From IMG/VR virus record IMGVR_UViG_3300044644_002430, positions 1 through 39,530 of that record: 39,530 nt of DNA, one strand, 5' to 3'. The stretch is from a virus. A model generated the notes under the pieces. The model was not told the DNA's origin. It did not search any database and was given only the letters and a program-made list of their open reading frames with translations. The number at the start of each line of letters is the position of its first letter. The first letter of the stretch is position 1. The translations under genes and the position numbers were made by a program. Positions 1 to 9,250 of the stretch are shown in pieces.

Positions 1-440
1 TGATAAACGATGTTTAAATCTTCGGACAAAGGTACTGCTTTAGTGTGAGAATCCCAATCGTCTGCTAATGCTATTAACGTTTTTTGAGCACTTGTAATTT
101 TGTTGGTGTTGTTTTTAAAAAAATAATCGTACAGCAATTTTGCACAAGAACTTTCGTTTTGTATTTTTGCCTTAGCTTGTTGAAATGAATATAAATTAGT
201 TTTGTGGTGATCAAAAATTATAGTTGTTGGTTTGTCTATTTTTGAACCAATTTTTGTAACGTCTAAATCTACAAATACTGCTGAAGTATCGTTCTTAGAA
301 GCCCAGTTGTCATAATCTTGTTCCAATTTCATTGGAGTAGTTGCTACATAATTTAGTTTTTTATTTACCGCCCAACAAAAAACCAGATAAGACACTATGC
401 CATCTAAATCTTTATGGAAAAAAACTGTAGGATTATTCAT
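1..440 (-). CDS. DHH-family phosphoesterase, partial (3' end outside window)
   Basis: The reading frame starts at ATG 438-440, overlaps the end of the helicase gene by 8 nt, and runs open off the left edge, so about 146 N-terminal residues are visible. Near the N terminus is HKDLDG (D11, D13), then VFVDLD (D58, D60) and FDHH (D77-H79). These are the metal-binding motifs of the DHH superfamily (RecJ, NrnA/pAp phosphatase, some oligoribonucleases). A later ADDWDSH segment may supply another metal ligand. Probable role: phosphodiester hydrolysis of nucleic acid or a nucleotide. The substrate cannot be told because the C-terminal DHHA1-type domain is outside the window. Co-directional with gp41 and UvsX, so probably one replication/recombination operon. 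Confidence 0.8.
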   Translation of the reverse strand, partial: MNNPTVFFHKDLDGIVSYLVFCWAVNKKLNYVATTPMKLEQDYDNWASKNDTSAVFVDLDVTKIGSKIDKPTTIIFDHHKTNLYSFQQAKAKIQNESSCAKLLYDYFFKNNTNKITSAQKTLIALADDWDSHTKAVPLSEDLNIVY

Positions 441-1788
441 CTTTAGCTAGTTTATTTAACGCATTACTAGCGTTTGCTACAACATCGTTTGTTGAGTCGT
501 CTGGCTCAAAATAATCCTTATTTGTCTCCTTTAAAGTAAGAGTATTGTAGTTACACTTAAATGCTCCATTACCAAAATTTGGACCAAAGCGATTTTTCTG
601 CATGCCCATATTAATGATGCCTAGCTCTCTGTCTTCTTCTTCTTGCCACAAAGAACAAATTACATCACAAGTGGCTGCTAGGCCTATTGACTCAGAAATT
701 CCTTCCATGCCAGGGGAAGCTGTATTAAATGCTGATCTGTTTAATTGAGTAGCTGAAACAAAAGGTATTTTGTATTTAAACGCCAAAGCTCTTAATTGTT
801 CTGCTATTTCTTTAACTGATTCATATGAATTTAAATTTTTAGTAACAGGTTGAATAAGATTAATGTAATCTACAACAACAATATCTGGTTTGAAGCCTTT
901 GTGCTGCAATTTTGTTATATAACTATCAATTTGTCTAACAGTAACTGTTTTTGGAGGATATTCTTTTACAACTAAATTGGAATTAATGTTTTTTCGAATG
1001 TGCTTAACTTGCTCTTTAAGCTCTTCAGTAAACGTTTTAAGATCTCCATGAGGAATTTGTGTAAGTTGTGTACTGATACGTTTTGCGTACATAAACTCAG
1101 ACATTTCTAACGTAATCAATAATACGTTTTTATTAGCTAAAAGCATGTTTGTTGCGATGTTTCCTAGCACAATTGATTTTCCTACGTTTACTTGACCAGC
1201 AAAAACAGTAAGAGTTTTTGGAAACAACCCTCCCTCTGTCTTGTCATCAAAAAACTTCCAACCGGTTGGAATAGGGTTGTAAATTGCTACCAATTCTTTA
1301 ACATGCTTATCTATATCCTCAAAATACCAATGTCCCAAATTTTCTTGAAGAGTAATATTGTAAGCTTTTTCAAAGTCTACAAGAGTCTCCTCTATCGAAA
1401 AGGATTGATCGGAAAACTTTTCAGCTACATTTAAAATTGTTTTGTAAACGTAACGCTCTTTAAGAAATCTTTCTGTGTTGGATATTAATTCGTCTTTATT
1501 AAAGTTGTTGTCAATTCCACTTAACTTTGTTTTAATTTCAGTCAAAGCCTTCTTATCCTCTTCTGAAGTAAGACGAGTTTTAATTTCTGCTAACGAAGGA
1601 ACAGAACCTCTTTCATTAAAAAACTGAGTGAGTTTTTGTATTACTCTTCCTATGTTTTTATCATTAAAAAATGACGGATCAATGTAGGAAATAATTGAAC
1701 TCAAATACTCTGGATTAGTAAAAGCATTGTACAAAAGGATCGTCTCAAAATAATCCAAATCTAATTTTATAGGAGCTTGTTTACTCAT
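433..1788 (-). CDS. 41: Replicative DNA helicase, DnaB/T4 gp41 type
   Basis: 451 residues. An N-terminal helical region (about 1-150) precedes a RecA-like ATPase core. Walker A is GQVNVGKS at 198-205, Walker B ends in VVVDYIN with D307, and SATQLNR near 350 is the DnaB-family motif H3/H4 region. The VNVGKS form of the P-loop is that of T4 gp41. By family, it is the hexameric 5'-3' helicase that unwinds the fork and carries the primase (gp61, encoded at 25076-26104). Its ATG overlaps the UvsX stop codon (ATGA at 1785-1788) and its 3' end overlaps the DHH gene, so translation is probably coupled. No Shine-Dalgarno sequence is visible at the start. Confidence 0.93.
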   Translation of the reverse strand: MSKQAPIKLDLDYFETILLYNAFTNPEYLSSIISYIDPSFFNDKNIGRVIQKLTQFFNERGSVPSLAEIKTRLTSEEDKKALTEIKTKLSGIDNNFNKDELISNTERFLKERYVYKTILNVAEKFSDQSFSIEETLVDFEKAYNITLQENLGHWYFEDIDKHVKELVAIYNPIPTGWKFFDDKTEGGLFPKTLTVFAGQVNVGKSIVLGNIATNMLLANKNVLLITLEMSEFMYAKRISTQLTQIPHGDLKTFTEELKEQVKHIRKNINSNLVVKEYPPKTVTVRQIDSYITKLQHKGFKPDIVVVDYINLIQPVTKNLNSYESVKEIAEQLRALAFKYKIPFVSATQLNRSAFNTASPGMEGISESIGLAATCDVICSLWQEEEDRELGIINMGMQKNRFGPNFGNGAFKCNYNTLTLKETNKDYFEPDDSTNDVVANASNALNKLAKDE

Positions 1789-2861
1789 TCTTTATCTTTA
1801 TCTTTAACATCTTCCGCTTCGGATGCTCCATAACGAAGTTCTTCGCTAAGCTTTTTTTCTAGAATTGGACAAACCTTTTCCCAAAAAACAGAATCTTTCT
1901 CGACGTTTTTACGGTAACCAACACTCTCTCCTTCAAATTGATAAGTCTTTCCATTCTGTTGAATTACCCCTAATGCTAAAGCTAGATCAAACAAACCAGT
2001 ATTCGCGTCTAGACCTGTTTTAAAATTCAAATACAACTCTGTTTTCAAAAATGGAGGCACTATGCGGTTTTTAACCGTCATTGCGCTCATTGTCACTCCG
2101 GACACATTATTGGCGATAGCAATAGACTTCTCATCTGGGTTTTCGGAAACCTTTTCATTGCGAGTTGCAAGTTGAACCAACACAGATGCAAGATAAATTG
2201 GTCCCTTGCCTCCAGCTTGATTCTTAATCAAAGATGGAAACATTTCCATTCCTTCATAAATGTGATTTGAAAACAAAATTGGAACTCCTGCTTTTGCTGC
2301 CTTGTAGGTAATTGATCTCATCATGCTTTTTGTGGCCTTTGCTCTCTGACCAACGTCTGCTGCATCTTTACCTTTACGAGCATCTTCAATTTCTTTAGAG
2401 GATGCTAAATTGCCCAACGAATCAATTGAAATAATAAACTTCAAATCAGGATCATTCGCTGCAATAACATTATCCAAAAAAGTAGAGATTTGATTTCTAC
2501 ATTCTTCAATCGTCTCGACAGGGTAGTACTTTGTTTTCTTTAAATCCATTCCTACATTCTTTGCGCTCTGTTTATCAACAGCTACTTCAGAATCCCAAAT
2601 AACAGCTATATATCCTTTCTTTTGGGCATTAGCCAACACCTTATTAATAATAAGGGTTTTGCCTGCTCCAGAAGGGCCTGCAAATCCAGTAATACGTCCA
2701 ACGGGAATCCCCTTGTGTAAGGATCCAGAAATAATAGCATTTAGCGCCTTGGATCCAGTATCTATCCAATCAGAAGGAGTTGATATTGTTGAGTCGTCAA
2801 GCATTCCGCCATCGGGATTTAATTTATCTACATCACCAAAGATTTCTTTTAAGTTACTCAT
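1785..2861 (-). CDS. uvsX: UvsX/RecA-like recombinase
   Basis: 358 residues from ATG 2859-2861. An open frame to 2906 exists but its first codon is TTG and it reaches the upstream terminator, so the ATG is preferred. Walker A is GPSGAGKT at 62-69. WDSE with E92 matches the RecA catalytic glutamate position. ISIDSLGNLAS with D147 is Walker B, and the conserved SNHIY strand follows. The protein forms the presynaptic filament for strand exchange and recombination-dependent replication in T4-like phages, with UvsY as mediator. The C terminus is acidic and lysine-rich (about 20 residues), typical of RecA tails. It is the first gene after an intrinsic terminator and is followed directly by gp41. 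Confidence 0.93.
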   Translation of the reverse strand: MSNLKEIFGDVDKLNPDGGMLDDSTISTPSDWIDTGSKALNAIISGSLHKGIPVGRITGFAGPSGAGKTLIINKVLANAQKKGYIAVIWDSEVAVDKQSAKNVGMDLKKTKYYPVETIEECRNQISTFLDNVIAANDPDLKFIISIDSLGNLASSKEIEDARKGKDAADVGQRAKATKSMMRSITYKAAKAGVPILFSNHIYEGMEMFPSLIKNQAGGKGPIYLASVLVQLATRNEKVSENPDEKSIAIANNVSGVTMSAMTVKNRIVPPFLKTELYLNFKTGLDANTGLFDLALALGVIQQNGKTYQFEGESVGYRKNVEKDSVFWEKVCPILEKKLSEELRYGASEAEDVKDKDKE

Positions 2862-2902
2862 TTCGTCAAGTCTACTTTGCTTTAAAATAATTTCAACAGG
2901 AA

Positions 2903-2929
2903 ACAAAAAAAGGGGGCCGAAGCCCCCTT
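2903..2929 (-). terminator. Rho-independent terminator with UUCG loop
   Basis: On the minus strand GGGGGC-TTCG-GCCCCC (plus 2912-2927) is followed by a run of seven T. The hairpin is perfect and has a stable UUCG tetraloop. It lies just after the stop codon of the 2940-3299 gene and before uvsX, so it should end the gp43-side transcript and separate it from the uvsX-41-DHH unit. Confidence 0.9.
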
Positions 2930-2939
2930 AAAGGTTTGT

Positions 2940-3299
2940 TTATTTGTTCTCTTCCTCTTCATCAAAGAGCTTTACCACCTTTGGTTCTTCTTGAGGAGAA
3001 GAAATTCCAAACAATTGTCTGTATTGAAGAACAAATTGAGGATTAAACTCAAACGGTTCGCAAGTTGTAATCTTGTCTTTATTATAGACCCAAACAGTCG
3101 GAGCTGATTGATTGGCCAAAAATTCTTTAAAAAATAGTGGCAAAATTTGCAACTGCAATTGATTAGTTTGAGGATTAGCTTGAACGGCTACTAAAGCTGG
3201 GTTTTTAACAGAAATTGTAGCATCAGTTTCAGCTACAACATCTCCAACGATTGTTCTGCCAATTGTGTCAAGGAATGTGATTGGTTGTGTATTGTTCAT
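2940..3299 (-). CDS. Small beta-rich protein, possibly Sm-like
   Basis: 119 residues. The N-terminal half (GRTIVGDVVAETDATISVKN, about 14-33) has the strand-turn-strand pattern of an LSm/Sm-like barrel, and LPLFFKEFLANQ (about 53-64) is hydrophobic. The C terminus is acidic (FDEEEENK). Small proteins of this form are common next to polymerase or uvsX in marine T4-like phages, and I place it there by resemblance only. RNA binding would be the default guess for an Sm fold but is not shown. It overlaps the 3296-3571 gene by 4 nt (ATGA) and is followed by the UUCG terminator, so it is the last gene of that unit. Confidence 0.6.
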   Translation of the reverse strand: MNNTQPITFLDTIGRTIVGDVVAETDATISVKNPALVAVQANPQTNQLQLQILPLFFKEFLANQSAPTVWVYNKDKITTCEPFEFNPQFVLQYRQLFGISSPQEEPKVVKLFDEEEENK

Positions 3300-3571
3300 A
3301 TTTTTTTCCTCTTTACCTTAGAAGATTTTTTTGTTAATTCAACAGGAATTATTAAATGTTGTAAAACCTTTTCTCCTTTAGTTGTAAGCAGTATTCTATC
3401 ATCAGATGATAACCATACCAGACCATATACTTCTAACAAATAAATAAAATCTCCAGCAACCTCATCAACAATACAATCAATTAAAGAAGTATCTTCATCA
3501 ATTATGCTTTTCAATGTAAGATATAAATCTTCATAAGAAAGTTGTTGAAACAGCTGCTCTGAGCCATACAT
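3296..3571 (-). CDS. Hypothetical 91-aa protein, possible winged-helix
   Basis: Not recognised. It is mostly helical in appearance with an acidic first half. The segment from about residue 48 (LEVYGLVWLSSDD followed by ILLTTKGEKVLQHL) reads like the recognition helix, wing and last helix of a small winged-helix protein: a hydrophobic helix, two short strands and a TxKGxxxL end. The C terminus is basic (KVKRKK), which suits nucleic-acid contact. AATAAATA lies exactly 5 nt before the ATG, so it may be transcribed from its own late-type promoter inside the 3' end of the polymerase gene. It overlaps the next gene by 4 nt. Confidence 0.6.
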   Translation of the reverse strand: MYGSEQLFQQLSYEDLYLTLKSIIDEDTSLIDCIVDEVAGDFIYLLEVYGLVWLSSDDRILLTTKGEKVLQHLIIPVELTKKSSKVKRKKI

Positions 3572-3576
3572 AAAGT

Positions 3577-3584
3577 TATTTATT
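3577..3584 (-). promoter_or_regulatory. Late-type promoter AATAAATA
   Basis: Minus-strand AATAAATA followed by 5 nt (ACTTT) and the ATG of the 91-aa gene. It has the same geometry as the clear late promoters at 19382, 23467, 26547 and 32048. It overlaps the last codons of the polymerase gene. Confidence 0.5.
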
Positions 3585-6132
3585 CCTCAGAAAACAAATC
3601 AAATAAATCTGTTTGAACTTCTTTACCTATGACTGGAAGTTGCCAACCAATAGCTTCATATAACCTTTCTGTTGGTTGAGAAACTAATTTGCTAAACATG
3701 CGATCAAAGTCAATTTTTAATAAAAACTCGTCAGGAAGAGTGGCTGGATATGATATTGCATCAATCCCGTATTTGTTTTTAGAACAATATAATTTTTTAA
3801 CTTTTTGTCCTGTTTGGATTGCTTCATAACGGTCGTCAAGTTTTAGTTCTTTAATTAGTAAATTGTATGCAATTGCTCCTTTTACGTGAGATGGTGTTCC
3901 TTTTTTATATTTGTATAAGGATGCTCCTTCTGCATATTTTTCCAAATTGTTAATTGATGTTCTTGCTGCAATATCGTTCGGATCCAATAGCTGAAATTTG
4001 TTATAACTGTCTCTGTATATGTTGTTTGATTGTTTTACATCCTCGGTTAGCAGGGAGGTTTTAATAATGTCTTCAATAAAAGTTTTAACTTTTTTAGGAG
4101 TGGTTGACCTTACAAGTTCAATTCCTGTGTATTTAAACTTATTAACAGAAACCCCTTCTTCGTCTAATACATGCAATATATATCTTTTCTTCTGTAAAAA
4201 AATACCGACATCAGAAATAACCTCTCTCTTGAACACATACCTTGGATCAGTTGAAAACAATTCTTTTCTAGCCCAATTCAAAATTTCTTCATTAACATGC
4301 TTGTCTAACTCGTCCACAATTTGATGAACTTTTGGATTAAGTTGGTCTCCTTCTACAAGCGGAATGTCGAGAGCAGCTAGCACAGGAGCTATTGACACAT
4401 ACAAACTATCAGTATCTCCGTATTTTGTAATCGATTTTTCAACTCCGTACTTGTTTTTTACAAAATTATCCAAAATGTAACCCCCAGCTTTTGACACGTT
4501 TTGTCCAGTTATTGTAATAGACATCGCATGATCAATATCCATTAACGAAGAGTGTTTGTTTGCAAAAGTTCCGTAAATTGAATTGAGTAAGATTTTTAAT
4601 GTATATTGAAGTGTGTTATAATAAGTTAGCTTAAGATCGGTTTGTTTGTCTTTTTTGCCTGTTTTTTTAAGTTTTAAAAGTTCGTTTTTTGTATCCACGC
4701 GCTCTTTGTAAATTTCGTCAATCAAATTTGGAATAACTCCTTTGGATTTTTGAGAATACAACACCCCAGCTTTTGATAGGGATACGTTTTCTTTTACTAA
4801 AAACTCTTTCATTGCTTGAGTATTCAGCGTATGTAATTTGCCGTTAATCAACCTAACAGTAACTTCTGGTGTGACTCCAAATTCTCCAGTAACAATTTTT
4901 CCTAGCTTTGTTTCAGGGGAAATGTTGAGAGTAATAATCGTGTTTGGGTACAGAGAATTGACGTCAAAACTCACAATTGCTTTTTGTATTCCCTTTTCCG
5001 GATCTCTAACAAATCCTCCTTCGTATGACTCTCTATCCAACTTATCTGGAAAGGTAGGAATAACATAACCTTGTTTATGAGCTTGTATTGCAACAGCACC
5101 TGTAACAATTGCTACTTTACCAAGAGCTGCTTCAAAATTTGTGCAACCTTTGTAGGAAAGCATTCTAGCAATTTCCAAAAATTTTAATTTTTCTTCTAAC
5201 TTAACCAACAAATGAACGTCTTGTATGTTGTAATCCACAAACGTTTTCCAATCAGAGTGAGCAAGCTCCCCAAGACTAACAGCGTTGTATGCAATTTTTC
5301 CCTCTCCCAATTCCAACTCTGATATGTAATTTAAGCTAAATGACTCTTTCTCACCCGGAGAAAATGTTTTATACAAAGCCATATAATCGATAAGAGAAAT
5401 GCCTGATATTGACCATTCTGTCATTTCTCTTCCCATTTCATTAAAAAATTTTCGGCTTCTTATGTTTCCAACTGGAGATAACTGATTAATAAAATCAGCT
5501 CCAAACAACTTAATAAATCTGTTAATAATGTAAGGAAAGTCAAACCCGCTACTGTTCCAACCTGATGCAATATCTGGATAATCCGATTTCCAAAAATCTA
5601 CAAATTGTAAAATAAGATCTTCTTCGGTTTTACAACAATGGTAAATGCATTTGTCTATTGTCGGAGTATATCGCTCTCTCAAACCCCACGTGTGCGTTGC
5701 CATTGTGAGAGTATCGTAAATCGTAATCAAGTTGATTGGAACTGCAGCTTTTTCAGGAGTAGGAAAGGCAGAATCAAAAGTAGTGTCTACCTCAATATCA
5801 AGTAAAAATATTTTTAAAGGAAACTGAGAAAATTTAGGATCACTATTCTGTTCCTTAAACATCTCAATTAAAAATTGCTGCTCCGGCCCTATATTGTGAA
5901 ATATACGTTTATTTGCAGTGCTGTCTACAAATTTGCGTCGTTCGATACTATTCCTGAAAACTTTTTTAGTTAAACTCGTTTTAAAAATAGAAGTAGCATC
6001 AGTGGATCCTTCTTTCTCTAAAAACAAATATGGTCGAAAGGGAATTTCAGTGTCAATTCGGTCTCCGTTTTCTGTCCATGTACGGAGAAATACAGATTCA
6101 TTAAAAGGGCTATAAGTCGCAGAACGATACAT
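3580..6132 (-). CDS. 43: DNA polymerase, family B (T4 gp43 type)
   Basis: 850 residues, slightly shorter than T4 gp43 (898). The 3'-5' exonuclease motifs are Exo I LLDIEV (D112, E114), Exo II GWNSSGFDF (D198) and Exo III YNIQD (D305). Polymerase motif A is SFDVNSLYP (D390), followed by LNISPET as in T4. Motif B is LLNSIYGTFANK (about 515-526) and motif C is YGDTDSLY (D573, D575). All catalytic residues are present, so it should be an active proofreading replicase. The last residues, QTDLFDLFSEE, resemble the LFDMF peptide by which T4 gp43 docks on the gp45 sliding clamp. No inserted intron or intein is seen. No Shine-Dalgarno sequence is visible at the ATG. Confidence 0.97.
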   Translation of the reverse strand: MYRSATYSPFNESVFLRTWTENGDRIDTEIPFRPYLFLEKEGSTDATSIFKTSLTKKVFRNSIERRKFVDSTANKRIFHNIGPEQQFLIEMFKEQNSDPKFSQFPLKIFLLDIEVDTTFDSAFPTPEKAAVPINLITIYDTLTMATHTWGLRERYTPTIDKCIYHCCKTEEDLILQFVDFWKSDYPDIASGWNSSGFDFPYIINRFIKLFGADFINQLSPVGNIRSRKFFNEMGREMTEWSISGISLIDYMALYKTFSPGEKESFSLNYISELELGEGKIAYNAVSLGELAHSDWKTFVDYNIQDVHLLVKLEEKLKFLEIARMLSYKGCTNFEAALGKVAIVTGAVAIQAHKQGYVIPTFPDKLDRESYEGGFVRDPEKGIQKAIVSFDVNSLYPNTIITLNISPETKLGKIVTGEFGVTPEVTVRLINGKLHTLNTQAMKEFLVKENVSLSKAGVLYSQKSKGVIPNLIDEIYKERVDTKNELLKLKKTGKKDKQTDLKLTYYNTLQYTLKILLNSIYGTFANKHSSLMDIDHAMSITITGQNVSKAGGYILDNFVKNKYGVEKSITKYGDTDSLYVSIAPVLAALDIPLVEGDQLNPKVHQIVDELDKHVNEEILNWARKELFSTDPRYVFKREVISDVGIFLQKKRYILHVLDEEGVSVNKFKYTGIELVRSTTPKKVKTFIEDIIKTSLLTEDVKQSNNIYRDSYNKFQLLDPNDIAARTSINNLEKYAEGASLYKYKKGTPSHVKGAIAYNLLIKELKLDDRYEAIQTGQKVKKLYCSKNKYGIDAISYPATLPDEFLLKIDFDRMFSKLVSQPTERLYEAIGWQLPVIGKEVQTDLFDLFSEE

Positions 6133-6163
6133 AATGATATCATCATGTGTTTGATCGTGGACG

Positions 6164-7387
6164 TCAACTGTTTTTTAAGTATTTTCTTTCAGGAGATCCG
6201 TATGGCGTAAAATACACTTCGTGAAATTTCATTAAATTAGGCTCATCATCAAGCCAAAATTTTTCTGAATGTGTTCTTGCTTTTTTACAATGATCTGCAT
6301 ACACGCTTTGGTTCTTTAGTACTGTTTTTAAACAGTCAATAAATTCGTTTCCGTTTTTGTATTTTAAAGAAGCATCTTTGTATGTAACCATGTCCGGACA
6401 TACGCACGGTAAGCCTAGAGCTCCAGCCTCAATAAGTTTTATGTTTGATTTGCATCTGTTGAACGTGTTGTCTTGTAAAGCAGCAAAAGTTACTTGAGCT
6501 CCAGAGTTGGCCATAGCTTGTGGGAAATCAGGAAGAGGTACCCAATGAGTAAATTTCATTTCTCCTCTATCGATATAAGATTTTAATGGCAGAGGAAACG
6601 AACCATAAAAGTGCCATTGAAAATCTTTTCTAGTTTTAATAATGTGAGGCACTACCATTTCAAAATCATCTTGTTGGTTAACTCTATTGGCTACGTCAAC
6701 ATGAGTACCTGAAGCAAAAATAGCAACAATTGGTTTCTTTTTATTCTTATCAAATTTTTTAACAAGGTCTCCCAAATTATAATAGCGATCAAACCACCAC
6801 TTCATCAAGTAATTAGGAACTGTTGTTACATTTTTGAATCCTGTTTTGTTGATCAAATAGTCTCTAAAATAATCGCACGTAACAGTAATTTCATCCATCA
6901 TGTGCATAATATCCATGATGGAGTTGTATATGTCATCTGATACAAAAGCATCTCTATTACGATTATACAAAGGAATATCTTCTCTAAAAACTACGTCATC
7001 TACTTCGTAAATTAACTTGGTCTTAAGTTGAGTAGAAATCTCTTTCAAAAATGTTACAAATTGCTTTTGCTGAGGAGTAGCTTGTCGTTGTACTTTTACT
7101 GCTTGCACGGTTTGATAAAACCGTGGATCTAAAATCATTGCTGTGGATTCAACTATTACAGCCTTTTGATGTAAATTTAAAAGCAAGTTTGGAGCCATGC
7201 ATCTATAATACCCACAACCTCCATAATCAGCTAGATAAGTTAAAGCTCGTTTAAGTCCTTCTCCTGGTATTTCTGGGGGAGGAACATTGCGTTGCGGAGG
7301 AATATATGTTTGAGCAGGCAAACCAACGGGGAGTCCGTGTGGTGCCCCATGAACGTTCTGAATCCCCATGCGAATTGGTGTGTACAT
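6164..7387 (-). CDS. Glycosyltransferase, GT-B fold (GT4-like)
   Basis: 407 residues. The proline-rich N terminus (about 10-45) is followed by YRCMAPNLLL and KLIYEVDDVVF in the first Rossmann-like domain. The second domain holds the family pattern KLIEAGALGLPCVCPD near residue 330, which supplies the sugar-nucleotide-binding acidic residue of retaining GT-B enzymes. Similar proteins with the YRCxxP start occur in T4-like marine phages. Donor and acceptor are unknown. It sits between gp43 and gp46, outside the main glycosyltransferase cassette at 9935-15531. TTTAAATA lies 6 nt before the ATG, so it may be late-expressed. Confidence 0.82.
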   Translation of the reverse strand: MYTPIRMGIQNVHGAPHGLPVGLPAQTYIPPQRNVPPPEIPGEGLKRALTYLADYGGCGYYRCMAPNLLLNLHQKAVIVESTAMILDPRFYQTVQAVKVQRQATPQQKQFVTFLKEISTQLKTKLIYEVDDVVFREDIPLYNRNRDAFVSDDIYNSIMDIMHMMDEITVTCDYFRDYLINKTGFKNVTTVPNYLMKWWFDRYYNLGDLVKKFDKNKKKPIVAIFASGTHVDVANRVNQQDDFEMVVPHIIKTRKDFQWHFYGSFPLPLKSYIDRGEMKFTHWVPLPDFPQAMANSGAQVTFAALQDNTFNRCKSNIKLIEAGALGLPCVCPDMVTYKDASLKYKNGNEFIDCLKTVLKNQSVYADHCKKARTHSEKFWLDDEPNLMKFHEVYFTPYGSPERKYLKNS

Positions 7388-7393
7388 AATTTG

Positions 7394-7401
7394 TATTTAA
7401 A
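7394..7401 (-). promoter_or_regulatory. Weak late-promoter-like TTTAAATA
   Basis: Minus-strand TTTAAATA followed by 6 nt (CAAATT) and the ATG at 7385-7387. It departs from the main set by spacing (6 instead of 5) and by the second base. A TCTAAATA with a 6-nt spacer precedes the ATG at 21074, so the 6-nt form may be a second class or chance. Confidence 0.25.
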
Positions 7402-7419
7402 GTCAAATAAAATAAAATT

Positions 7420-9216
7420 CTAGCTCAAAACTGTTGTTAGTCCGTTTCTTTTTACTACATGAATAACGTGTTCCGCCTTTGAAAGTACTTCCGGCCCTCG
7501 ATGAGTAATAATATAGCAAGCCTCGTTGTTTTCTTGAAACCTTTCTCGTAACAACCTCAAGGTTAGTAGTACTCCTCTGTCATCTAAAGACGAGTCCAAC
7601 AGTTCGTCATAAAACACAGTATTAAAATTTACATCTCCTTGTAGACGTCTAATATCTGCAAATGCGAACAGACAAGCTAAATCAATTCTTTTCCGTTCTC
7701 CTCCTGAAAAGTTAAAATAGGATTTAGCTTGAGTATTTTCATCAATGATTTCTTCATCAAAAAATTCATTAAAACAACAAAGACAATTTGCTTCTAATTT
7801 TTTTAAATAAAATGCTAAGCGAGAATTTAGTACTTTAAGAATTTTTTTGACAATAAACGATTTAATTCCCTCTTCTGATATAACAAATTTGACAGTTTCG
7901 AGTACGTTCAAATTGTTATTCAAACCGTCTACTTTTTGCTGCAACTCAGCAGTTTCAATTTTTAGAGATGCAATTTTTCCTTTAAGATCATTGTTGTGTT
8001 CTTTAGATACAATATGCATTTCTTCTTCCACGTCTTTTAAATTTGAAATCAAATGCTTAATACTGAGTTCAAAAGATTTATTATTTGATATGGTCTGATT
8101 AATGTTTCGAATGTTTTCGTTGCATATTTTTTGAGTGGATAAATGACTTGAAATGTCGTTATCTGTTTCTTGCAAAGAGTTTTTAAGTTTACAATCCAAT
8201 TTGCTTAATTTTTCAATAGCTAAATTGTGTTCAGAAATTAATTTAGAGACATGCTCTATATGCTCCTCGGAATATTGTCTTGAACACGTTGGACAAGTAT
8301 CTTTGTCTGTTTGCAATCTTTTAATTTGCTTGTTTTCAGAACTTATTTCAGCTTGAACCAGACTAATTTTTGATTGAGTATCTAATTTAATTTTATTGAG
8401 TTCTGTTAGCTTGCTATCAATTAATTTAAGTTTGTTATCGTCCTCTTGAGTGTGTAAATTTTTAGATACAATTATTTTAGATTTATTTAATTCTATGTCA
8501 GCAGTGAGAGTTGCTTTTTTTGCGCTAAGTTTGTTTAATCTTTCAGCTTTAGTATTTTCGTAATTTTCGAACTGAGTTTGATTAAAATTTAACTCGGTTT
8601 GATTTTGTTCAAATTTTGCATATGTTAACTCATACTCCTTTTTAATATTGCTGTAATCCTCTCTTGCTTTCAAAACCATTTGAGTGAACACCTCTAGCCC
8701 TAACACGCTTTCAATAAATTTACGTTTGTCTGTTTTAGGCAAAGCCATGAATGGCAGAGCGTTGTTAGCAGACATTATTACGGAATTTTGAAATACTGAC
8801 GCTGGTGTGTGAATTAAATCTTGTATTAATAAGTTGGTTTTAGCAAGTGTTGAACGAGTAATATCTTCTCCGTTTTTAAAAAGAGAACATTTTGTTGGAT
8901 TAAGCTTTCTGACTATTTTGTAAGAGTCAATAGTATTATTTGAAGTTATGTCAAACAACAACGAAACCTCACAGCGTTTTTTAGTTATACTGTTTTGTAC
9001 GTGGTCTTTAGAAATTTCTCTAATTGTTGTGCCATACAACGAATAATACAACAGTTCTGTAACTGTTGATTTGCCTGCTCCGTTTTTTGAGTCTTCCTTA
9101 TCGTGGTTTGTTCCTATAATTGCATTAACCCCTGGTTTTAAATCAATTTTAACCACATTGTCTCCAATTGATAAAAAATTTTTTCCCTCAAGAATCTTAA
9201 AGGTTATAAAACGCAT
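7420..9216 (-). CDS. 46: Recombination endonuclease ATPase subunit, gp46/SbcC/Rad50 type
   Basis: 598 residues. N-terminal Walker A is NGAGKS (45-50). Long coiled-coil arms of about 180-300 and 320-440 flank a zinc hook CPTC (308-311). The C-terminal lobe has the ABC signature SGGERKR (504-510) and Walker B VFYDE with D537 and E538. With gp47 this makes the Mre11-Rad50-like complex that resects DNA ends for recombination-dependent replication and helps degrade host DNA. In T4 genes 46 and 47 are neighbours. Here they lie about 6.3 kb apart with a glycan cassette between. A second, truncated copy of residues 96-120 lies at 9864-9938. Confidence 0.95.
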   Translation of the reverse strand: MRFITFKILEGKNFLSIGDNVVKIDLKPGVNAIIGTNHDKEDSKNGAGKSTVTELLYYSLYGTTIREISKDHVQNSITKKRCEVSLLFDITSNNTIDSYKIVRKLNPTKCSLFKNGEDITRSTLAKTNLLIQDLIHTPASVFQNSVIMSANNALPFMALPKTDKRKFIESVLGLEVFTQMVLKAREDYSNIKKEYELTYAKFEQNQTELNFNQTQFENYENTKAERLNKLSAKKATLTADIELNKSKIIVSKNLHTQEDDNKLKLIDSKLTELNKIKLDTQSKISLVQAEISSENKQIKRLQTDKDTCPTCSRQYSEEHIEHVSKLISEHNLAIEKLSKLDCKLKNSLQETDNDISSHLSTQKICNENIRNINQTISNNKSFELSIKHLISNLKDVEEEMHIVSKEHNNDLKGKIASLKIETAELQQKVDGLNNNLNVLETVKFVISEEGIKSFIVKKILKVLNSRLAFYLKKLEANCLCCFNEFFDEEIIDENTQAKSYFNFSGGERKRIDLACLFAFADIRRLQGDVNFNTVFYDELLDSSLDDRGVLLTLRLLRERFQENNEACYIITHRGPEVLSKAEHVIHVVKRNGLTTVLS

Positions 9217-9250
9217 TAGCCAATGTTACACTAATAACATTTGTGTTCAA